Assembly: GCF_934668725.1 (NCBI RefSeq) | Contig: NZ_CAKUOF010000033.1 | Coordinates: 1-9,041 of the forward strand | Length of the DNA: 9,041 bases | Direction: 5' to 3' | Origin: an uncultured Dysgonomonas sp. | Lineage (GTDB): Bacteria > Bacteroidota > Bacteroidia > Bacteroidales > Dysgonomonadaceae | Shown: piece by piece, positions 1-4,545 of the stretch | Layout of the letters: every line of letters starts with the position of its first letter | Numbering within the stretch: the first letter of the stretch is position 1 | The notes under the pieces: model-generated | What the model saw: only the letters and a program-made list of their open reading frames with translations | The model's database searches: none | What the model was told of the DNA's origin: nothing | Made by a program: the position numbers and the translations under genes

Positions 1-392
1 TTCAACATCTGCTCCAAGATATTTACTTTCTCTTGTTCAGCTTTTAGCATACGTTCATATAACTCAATAATTTTATCTAATGGGTTGAATGAGCATTGGT
101 AATTGACTGCATTTAATGTTGATGTATCGTTACTCGTAAAACTATTGGATATAATATTGAGTGCAGCATCTTCGCTGAAATTCTTGATAGCTTCTACCGA
201 AACATTGAGAGCCTTTGCAATATTGTTTAGAAGATCGTCTTCCAATATATCTTTTTGCTCAATCTTTGAGATGGTTTGCTGCGATATTTGTAATTTATCG
301 GCTAAATCTTCTTGTTTTACCCCAAGTATTTCGCGCAAACGTTTCACGCTGTATCCGTCATTTCTCTTTTTTGTTTCGAAAGCTGTATTCAT
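1..392 (-). CDS. XRE-family helix-turn-helix transcriptional regulator (C-terminus cut by window edge)
   Basis: The minus strand is open from an ATG at 392-390 to the window edge, giving 130 residues with no stop, so the 3' end is missing. The protein begins MNTAFETKKRNDGYSVKRLR. Residues about 16-70 form a Cro/C1-type helix-turn-helix, with the recognition-helix stretch SQQTISKIEQ at 37-46 and the usual downstream helix ALNVSVEAI at 61-69. A polar linker (about 75-100) leads into a helical segment, FNPLDKIIELYERMLKAEQ (102-120), that continues as a likely coiled coil to the edge. This layout is common in small Bacteroidetes XRE regulators, where the coiled coil probably mediates dimerisation (family knowledge). 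The gene is divergent from the small ORF at 564, and a TATATTTG box lies at 438-431 on its own strand. Its targets are unknown; self-regulation through the shared intergenic region is an inference. The family call is firm, the function in detail is not. Confidence 0.9.
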   Translation of the reverse strand, partial: MNTAFETKKRNDGYSVKRLREILGVKQEDLADKLQISQQTISKIEQKDILEDDLLNNIAKALNVSVEAIKNFSEDAALNIISNSFTSNDTSTLNAVNYQCSFNPLDKIIELYERMLKAEQEKVNILEQML

Positions 393-430
393 GTTCTATA
401 TCTTAGCGGTTTTTAAAATCATTTATTTTT

Positions 431-438
431 CAAATATA
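431..438 (-). promoter_or_regulatory. Bacteroidetes -7 box for the XRE gene
   Basis: The minus strand reads TATATTTG here, matching the TAnnTTTG consensus of the Bacteroidetes primary sigma factor. Transcription would start near 424-426, leaving a leader of about 33 bases before the ATG at 392. No convincing TTTG -33 element is seen at the expected spacing. Confidence 0.5.
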
Positions 439-463
439 CAAAAATAACCGAAATCACGGAGCG

Positions 464-512
464 TATTTTACTCCCCTTATTTGGTATTTTACAACACACC
501 ATATTATTTTAC
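464..512 (+). repeat. Three direct repeats of TATTTTAC, possible operator
   Basis: The octamer TATTTTAC occurs at 464-471, 485-492 and 505-512, so the starts are 21 and 20 bases apart, close to two helical turns. The first two copies are preceded by G. All three lie between the divergent XRE gene and the ORF at 564, upstream of the -7 box at 528-535. The regular phasing suggests binding sites on one DNA face, perhaps for the adjacent XRE regulator. In AT-rich DNA a chance origin is also possible. Confidence 0.4.
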
Positions 513-527
513 GCATCGGTACACTTC

Positions 528-535
528 TATTTTTG
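528..535 (+). promoter_or_regulatory. Bacteroidetes -7 box for the small ORF at 564
   Basis: The sequence TATTTTTG matches TAnnTTTG and lies 28 bases before the ATG at 564, giving a leader of about 20 bases. A TTTT at 507-510 may be a poor -33 element; it overlaps the third TATTTTAC repeat, so a protein bound there could block this promoter. Confidence 0.5.
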
Positions 536-563
536 TTTCAGAATTATCATAACACAATAATAT

Positions 564-794
564 ATGTTGGAAAAAATCTTACAGAAGCTTTACAGTTCAC
601 AAGAGTCTCCCGAAGTTTTGATGCTTCGGCAAAAAGTAGAAATTATTGCTGCAAAATTAGAATATCTGACAAGTATAGAACCTCAAACCGATGAGGATTA
701 CCTTAATCTTCCGCTGATTGTAGATTACGTTAAACAGGCTATCGATCTCAATGTCGAAATTGTAGCAATATATACACTCGATGTTTGGGAATAA
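564..794 (+). CDS. small hypothetical helical protein
   Basis: This is a 76-residue protein beginning MLEKILQKLYSSQESPEVLM. I do not recognise a family. It reads as mostly helical: an amphipathic N-terminal helix (1-10), a longer helix around residues 18-36 (LMLRQKVEIIAAKLEYL), an acidic linker TDEDYLNLP (42-50) and a C-terminal helix/strand region ending in LDVWE. There is no signal peptide or membrane segment, so it is probably cytoplasmic. The start is supported by the TATTTTTG box at 528-535 and an A-rich leader. It is divergent from the XRE regulator, which makes it a plausible regulated target, and convergent with the small gene at 823-1008, with 28 bases between the stops. Confidence 0.6.
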   Translation: MLEKILQKLYSSQESPEVLMLRQKVEIIAAKLEYLTSIEPQTDEDYLNLPLIVDYVKQAIDLNVEIVAIYTLDVWE

Positions 795-822
795 GGTCGC
801 AGGATTGGAGGATATTTATACA

Positions 823-1008
823 TTACCCCTCCATTTGTTGAATTAAAACGGCAATGCGGTCGTCTATTTCCTTTTCGATTCGTTTAGCCTCATTTCTGAA
901 ATCTTCGTCGCTTAACGATTCTACATTATTGATCAACTCTTCGGCTTGCATCCTCAGGTCGATAATTTCTCGGTCGTTATTTATGGTTTGTAAATCTTTT
1001 CGGGTCAC
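823..1008 (-). CDS. small hypothetical coiled-coil protein, GTG start
   Basis: This is a 61-residue, highly charged protein beginning (V/M)TRKDLQTINNDREIIDLR and ending IQQMEG. It is predicted to be almost wholly helical, with heptad-like spacing through LRMQAEELINNVESL and FRNEAKRIEKEIDDRIAVLI. It has no signal peptide or membrane segment. The start is a GTG at 1008-1006: the frame extends upstream to a stop at 1050-1048 but contains no ATG, GTG or TTG there. A TATATTTG box at 1044-1037 on the same strand would place transcription start near 1031, about 22 bases before this GTG, which supports the call. The gene has its own promoter and faces the gene at 564 tail to tail. I do not recognise the family; a structural or partner-binding role is only a guess. 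Confidence 0.55.
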   Translation of the reverse strand: MTRKDLQTINNDREIIDLRMQAEELINNVESLSDEDFRNEAKRIEKEIDDRIAVLIQQMEG

Positions 1009-1036
1009 AATTTGCTGTTTAATGGAACAATATCTG

Positions 1037-1044
1037 CAAATATA
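1037..1044 (-). promoter_or_regulatory. Bacteroidetes -7 box for the GTG-started small gene
   Basis: The minus strand reads TATATTTG, an exact TAnnTTTG match. It lies inside the upstream extension of the 823-1008 frame, so it argues against any start further upstream and for the GTG at 1008. No clear -33 element is seen. Confidence 0.5.
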
Positions 1045-1121
1045 AAGCTATTTTTCAATGTAAGAATACTTAATGATCTACTTCGTGTTGCTGGTAGATG
1101 TCAGGTTTAAATGAATATTCG

Positions 1122-1129
1122 TATTTTTG
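1122..1129 (+). promoter_or_regulatory. Bacteroidetes -7 box for the GNAT gene
   Basis: The sequence TATTTTTG matches TAnnTTTG and lies 43 bases before the ATG at 1173, giving a leader of about 36 bases. The -33 region is not recognisable. Confidence 0.5.
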
Positions 1130-1172
1130 GAATGGATAACACTATATATTACTGAAAACTAAATCGAAATGT

Positions 1173-1985
1173 ATGATATCTTTACCAAAAGAGCAGTATT
1201 CTAAATTGTTGGAACCCATAAAAAGCATAACCAATAACAATCTTTTTGCCAGAGCAGTAGTCGAAAGGGTAGTGGAGGGCGAGATATTTGTGGATAATGT
1301 AGAAAATCCGAAATCGTTTTACTTACTTCATCCTTATGGGATGTCTTTGCTGTTTGGCGACTCGAAGAATGAAGAATTCAACCTTGCCTTTAAGAAATAT
1401 GTGTTGAATGAAAACCGAAGCCGAAAGAAGGTTGAATGGATGCAGGTATTTCCTGCTGATTGGGATGCCGTTTTACAAGACCTGTTAATTGAAAATATTT
1501 CAGCCGATGGGGTTGAACTGAATGTAAGAGTCAACTTTAAATTCAACAAAGAGAAATTCCAGAATGGTAAACCTTCCGGTAACAGTGCTGATAATACTAA
1601 TATAGAAATTCTCAGAACAGACAGAAGTGCATTTGAGAGAATGACAGGGGCAGTTGTTCCGCTTAATTTTTGGAATGATGCCGACGATTTTATAAATAAA
1701 GGAGTTGCATTTAGTCTCTATTATGATGGTAAACTGGCTTCGACAGCCTTTTCGGCTTATCTTCATGATGATAAGCTGGAGTTGGGTATAGAAACATACG
1801 AAGAATTTAAAGGAAAGGGCTTAGCCTATAAAGCATGCTCGGCTCTTATCGAATATTGTATCGAAAATGGTTTTGAACCTGTTTGGGCATGTAAAAAAGA
1901 TAATGTTGGCTCGTATCAATTGGCTCAAAAGCTAGGGTTCGAAAATGTAAAAGAAATATCATATTATCGTTTGGGGTTGAACTAA
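1173..1985 (+). CDS. GNAT family N-acetyltransferase (ZmaR-like)
   Basis: This 270-residue protein resembles the GNAT_acetyltran family (PF12746), whose founder ZmaR acetylates zwittermicin A; length and layout fit that family. The N-terminal half (1-130) is the family-specific domain. The catalytic half starts near residue 145. The segment VVPLNFWNDADDFINKGVAF (161-180) and the strand ASTAFSAY (189-196) are typical. Motif A, with the acetyl-CoA pyrophosphate loop, is LGIETYEEFKGKGLAYKAC (204-222; core GKGLA at 214-218). Motif B is the N-x-x-S-x-x-x-A-x-x-x-GF pattern at 244-256. It should move acetyl from acetyl-CoA to an amine; the substrate cannot be told, and antibiotic resistance should not be assumed. 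The protein is cytoplasmic. The ATG at 1173 is preferred over the out-of-frame ATG at 1169. The gene appears to stand alone behind its own promoter. Confidence 0.9.
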   Translation: MISLPKEQYSKLLEPIKSITNNNLFARAVVERVVEGEIFVDNVENPKSFYLLHPYGMSLLFGDSKNEEFNLAFKKYVLNENRSRKKVEWMQVFPADWDAVLQDLLIENISADGVELNVRVNFKFNKEKFQNGKPSGNSADNTNIEILRTDRSAFERMTGAVVPLNFWNDADDFINKGVAFSLYYDGKLASTAFSAYLHDDKLELGIETYEEFKGKGLAYKACSALIEYCIENGFEPVWACKKDNVGSYQLAQKLGFENVKEISYYRLGLN

Positions 1986-2064
1986 AAACATGAGGTTTTT
2001 TTATTGGTGGGCTTAATTTCTAGATATTATCGAATAGAGTTTTTTATTAAAGCATTCAAGTAAA

Positions 2065-2607
2065 TTGTCCATAATAACAGAAACAGCTTTAGTGATATAT
2101 TTGAGGTTGATGTGGCAATATGTTAATATTCAAATCATTCAGACCGATGGCTATTATTTATCTAAATTTCCAAATGAAAAAGGGGGCTATAACTATTCAG
2201 CTCTAATGTTTTATGCAAATGGATTGGTCGCATATCCAATAAGAGATATCTTTCATTCCGAAAATGACGTAATAAGGCATTTTGTTGATGTTAAAAGTTC
2301 AAAAGCAAACGAATTTAATGCAGACTGGGGGGGATGGGGGCTTTACAAAGTTTCGAATGATACTATTAGTATGCAAACAACTTTATGGTATGATAAGATA
2401 ACTAGAATGGGAATAAGTTCTCCAAGTTTCTTAATTCGAAATAAGAGCGAGATCGTTTTAGTTAACGGTTGGGATAAGAAGCTAGGAAGTATTTTTCGAT
2501 TTGTAGCTTATAAAGCTCGTGTAGATTCATCCAATTGGCTTCTAAAGAGAAAGTGGTTTTGGACAAAAGAAGCGTGGGATAATAGAAATAAAATAAACTC
2601 AGTATAG
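2065..2607 (+). CDS. hypothetical protein with atypical N-terminus, next to an RHS remnant
   Basis: I do not recognise the family. The longest frame starts at a TTG (2065) and gives 180 residues; the first ATG is at 2110 (residue 16) and gives 165. The ATG is the safer start, as AGG lies just upstream. The body is rich in aromatic residues and looks like a compact beta protein: TDGYYLSKFPNEKGGYNYSA (27-46), LMFYANGLVAYPIRDI (47-62), ADWGGWGLYKV (85-95), and a C-terminal basic stretch, SSNWLLKRKWFWTK (154-167). Similar openings (Gly-Tyr-Tyr soon after a short N-terminus) often follow the lipid cysteine in Bacteroidetes lipoproteins, but there is no signal peptide or cysteine here, so the 5' end may be lost or decayed. 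The position just upstream of an RHS fragment suggests an orphan immunity or cargo gene of a polymorphic toxin locus; this is inference. Confidence 0.6.
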   Translation: MSIITETALVIYLRLMWQYVNIQIIQTDGYYLSKFPNEKGGYNYSALMFYANGLVAYPIRDIFHSENDVIRHFVDVKSSKANEFNADWGGWGLYKVSNDTISMQTTLWYDKITRMGISSPSFLIRNKSEIVLVNGWDKKLGSIFRFVAYKARVDSSNWLLKRKWFWTKEAWDNRNKINSV

Positions 2608-2619
2608 AGTTATAGATGA

Positions 2620-2730
2620 GAATTTATAAATCAGCATGTGAGGGTTCTCCATTTTAGCAAAAATTTTAACAGGTACTCTTATGTGCTGAATAATCCTTTA
2701 AAGTTTACTGATTCAAATTGCGAATTTTAG
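2620..2730 (+). pseudogene. remnant of the C-terminal end of an RHS-repeat protein core
   Basis: The frame open from 2620 to the TAG at 2728-2730 reads ...HFSKNFNRYSYVLNNPLKFTD (2650-2712) then SNCEF and stop. NFNRYSYVLNNPLKFTD is the hallmark that closes the RHS core barrel in Bacteroidetes RHS proteins, normally followed by PSGE or PTGE and then the variable toxin domain. Here the following residues are S-N-C-E, which look like substitutions of P-S-G-E, and the frame stops two codons later. There is no start codon, and the upstream frame ends at a stop at 2617-2619. The rest of the core and the toxin tail are gone. This is a gene relic and shows that an RHS element once occupied or passed through this site. 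The motif is distinctive, so the family call is strong despite the short length. Confidence 0.8.
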
Positions 2731-2932
2731 CTATAGTGTTTTTATAGGAAACTCCACAACCCATAAAAACCAAGATTAATCTGATACAACAATCCGATAA
2801 AATACTATGCAAACAAATACTCCCATAACGATAGTATAGAGATTTTTAGGGATCATTATCTAAAATTTTGATTCTATTACTGCTCAATTACATTATATTT
2901 ACAAAACCATTATTCTCTAAAATTAATATACT
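2731..2932. other. intergenic stretch with no gene seen
   Basis: Together with the RHS relic this fills the 325 bases between the genes at 2607 and 2933. All frames are short and broken. A small inverted repeat, CTATA/TATAG, lies just after the relic. The last part carries a likely promoter for the gene at 2933. No recognisable toxin-domain remnant could be read after the RHS fragment. Confidence 0.5.
2867..2901 (+). promoter_or_regulatory. probable promoter of the 2933-4430 envelope gene group
   Basis: TTTG at 2867-2870 and TATATTTA at 2894-2901 resemble the Bacteroidetes -33 and -7 elements (TTTG and TAnnTTTG, last base changed), with 23 bases between them, slightly longer than the usual 19-21. 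Transcription would start near 2908, about 25 bases before the ATG at 2933. Confidence 0.4.
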
Positions 2933-3133
2933 ATGACAAATAAGCAAGCCACACTATTCCCTATAATAGGATGTATAATTTGGATTCTCACCAGGTTATG
3001 GTCTATGGTCATTACATTTTCTCATAGTTTGGATTTCTTCGATCTTCAATATATGATTTTCGAAATTTTATATCTGATGATTCCAATTTGCTTTATTATA
3101 TTTTTCATTACGCTATACAAAAGTCTGAAATAG
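2933..3133 (+). CDS. small inner-membrane protein with two transmembrane helices
   Basis: This 66-residue protein begins MTNKQATLFPIIGCIIWILT. It has two hydrophobic segments, about residues 8-28 and 40-62, joined by a short loop (SHSLDFFDLQ), and ends with basic residues KSLK. The charge pattern does not clearly set topology. No family is recognised; size and layout resemble the many two-helix peptides of Bacteroidetes genomes. It has a plausible promoter upstream and is followed after 40 bases by the lipoprotein gene at 3174, so it probably leads a three-gene envelope operon. An alternative is a small toxin or immunity peptide left from the RHS locus just upstream; nothing in the sequence decides between these. 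Confidence 0.6.
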   Translation: MTNKQATLFPIIGCIIWILTRLWSMVITFSHSLDFFDLQYMIFEILYLMIPICFIIFFITLYKSLK

Positions 3134-3173
3134 CCCCCAAAATACTATATACTGACCACTTACAATACACAAT

Positions 3174-4121
3174 ATGAAACAACACTATCTATCCAAAGCC
3201 ATAGTTTTGTTACTATGCAGTTTTCTGATAACAGCCTGTAATAATGAGGATGAGCCAACTATAAAACCATCGGTAAGATCAATAGAAATGGAAGGAGAAG
3301 GTGGCGAAACCGACATTTCGCTAAATACCGAAGACATCAAAATTGCCCATGTTATAAATAAGGATGGCAATATTGATATATTTGGTGAAGTCTACACTGC
3401 CGATGGAAAAATCTCAAAAAATACAAAACTCGAATTAACCGGACTGGGAAAAGTGGAAAGTATATGGAAAGATAAAGGCTTTTGTATTGTCCGCAATACT
3501 GCATCCCAGTTAAAAGTAATAGTAGAAGAGAATAACACAGGTCAAGATTTCAGTTTTGCCATAATTTTACAGTCAGGTAATGAGATTACTGAAATTACTA
3601 TATTGCAAAAAAAATCACAAGGATATACTTTCGACAACATAGAATACTCCATACAAAAAGACGATTCGGACTCTATATATACCACCAAAGGGAGCAGATC
3701 ATATACCTTTGACATAAGCAGTCCTATGGAAATATCAACTTATCCGTTCTTAAACCTAAATAAGCAATCGTTTTTTGAAAGTAACGATAAAAGTGCTTTC
3801 ACATGGTATGATACAAACAGAGTCGAAGTTAAAGTACCATCAGGCATTTATAAGAATGAAATTTACTATAACGGAGACAAAAGCCGGTACAGCTATGGTA
3901 CTGATACAAGACCAAGCCAACTTGAAGAAATTGAAACAAAAATCAGTATACCAAACGGCAAATCTCATTTCTATTTTGAAATTCAATACCGTAAAAGAAA
4001 GGTATCTTATCTTCTGACACTTATCAACAATCGCACTAAGAACAAGAAGAACATAGAAGGTAAGTGGGTAGAAATTGTACCAACAGGAAGCTATAAAATT
4101 ATTGAAGAAAAAACGGATTGA
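3174..4121 (+). CDS. surface lipoprotein with BACON-like N-terminal domain
   Basis: This 315-residue protein has a lipoprotein signal: basic start MKQHYLSK, hydrophobic AIVLLLCSFLIT (9-20) and lipobox LITA-C with the acylated cysteine at residue 22. The next residues, NNEDEP, are acidic and fit the Bacteroidetes lipoprotein export signal for surface display (family knowledge). Residues about 32-146 look like a BACON-type beta-sandwich: an EGGET turn followed by a strand (42-50), and near its end the pattern VEENNTGQDFSFAIILQSGN (116-135) followed by the closing strand ITEITILQ. Such domains bind glycans or act as spacers. The remainder (150-315) is unrecognised, rich in Tyr, Ser and Lys, with a basic C-terminal part (RKRKVSYLLTLINNRTKNKK). 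It lies between a membrane peptide and a cysteine-rich lipoprotein with short gaps, so co-transcription is likely. The substrate is unknown. Confidence 0.8.
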   Translation: MKQHYLSKAIVLLLCSFLITACNNEDEPTIKPSVRSIEMEGEGGETDISLNTEDIKIAHVINKDGNIDIFGEVYTADGKISKNTKLELTGLGKVESIWKDKGFCIVRNTASQLKVIVEENNTGQDFSFAIILQSGNEITEITILQKKSQGYTFDNIEYSIQKDDSDSIYTTKGSRSYTFDISSPMEISTYPFLNLNKQSFFESNDKSAFTWYDTNRVEVKVPSGIYKNEIYYNGDKSRYSYGTDTRPSQLEEIETKISIPNGKSHFYFEIQYRKRKVSYLLTLINNRTKNKKNIEGKWVEIVPTGSYKIIEEKTD

Positions 4122-4157
4122 TGTCAATCTGGCAACACTATATATAACTAATCGTAT

Positions 4158-4430
4158 ATGAGTATAAAAAATATAATATCGATATTTTTAGTGATATTAA
4201 TCTCCATCTCTTTGTATTCTTGTGCTGTAGTGAATTCCCTTTTAGGCTATGATGAATGTAATTACCCTAACTGTTCGGAACAATGTGCTCGTAACTGCAA
4301 TTACTGTATTACCCATTGCACCAGTTATATCGTCCCGGATGATTTAGAGAAAAAAGCTGATAAGTCTATTAATGAGCAAATGAAACGCTACAGATCGGAT
4401 CAAAAACATGATTGGAAAAAAGTAAAGTAA
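4158..4430 (+). CDS. small cysteine-rich lipoprotein
   Basis: This 90-residue protein starts MSIKNIISIFLVILISISLY and has a lipobox SLYS-C, with the acylated cysteine at residue 22. The mature part holds six further cysteines between residues 34 and 54 in the spacing C-x4-C-x3-C-x3-C-x2-C-x3-C, with a histidine at 53. The rest (58-90) is a charged, probably helical tail (DDLEKKADKSINEQMKRYR). The cysteine cluster could form three disulphides in the periplasm or bind a metal or Fe-S-like group; the sequence does not tell which. I do not recognise the family. The gene starts 36 bases after the BACON-like lipoprotein gene and precedes the hairpin at 4479-4510, so it is the last gene of the group. 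Confidence 0.75.
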   Translation: MSIKNIISIFLVILISISLYSCAVVNSLLGYDECNYPNCSEQCARNCNYCITHCTSYIVPDDLEKKADKSINEQMKRYRSDQKHDWKKVK

Positions 4431-4478
4431 ATATGGTTTAGGTCACACAAGTATTCAATTTTATTGAGTATACAAACA

Positions 4479-4510
4479 AAGAGTGGAGAATCCATAGATT
4501 CTCCACTCTT
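4479..4510. terminator. perfect 14-bp hairpin between convergent operons
   Basis: Arms 4479-4492 and 4497-4510 are exact reverse complements (core AGAGTGGAGAATC) with a four-base CATA loop. On the minus strand the stem is followed by TTTGTTTG, a good termination tract for the operon ending at 4546. On the plus strand the following bases are less T-rich, so it serves the plus group less clearly; it may act in both directions. Confidence 0.85.
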
Positions 4511-4545
4511 AAACTATCTAACATATAAGTGTAAAAAGGTAATAT

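Noticed and set aside
103..447. Plus-strand open frame of 114 codons opposite the XRE regulator
   Set aside because: The minus strand encodes a clear helix-turn-helix protein over the same bases; the plus-strand product is a Ser/Phe-rich antisense translation.
806..833. Possible hairpin TGGAGG/CCTCCA between the convergent small genes
   Set aside because: A six-bp stem with a 16-base loop and no adjacent T-tract is too weak to call a terminator.
1334..1766. Two overlapping minus-strand frames inside the acetyltransferase gene
   Set aside because: The plus-strand gene shows GNAT motifs A and B through this region, and the minus-strand frames have no recognisable features.
3840..4127. Minus-strand frame of 95 codons opposite the lipoprotein C-terminus
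   Set aside because: It is Phe/Asn-rich antisense of a Lys/Tyr-rich gene, with no promoter or family features.
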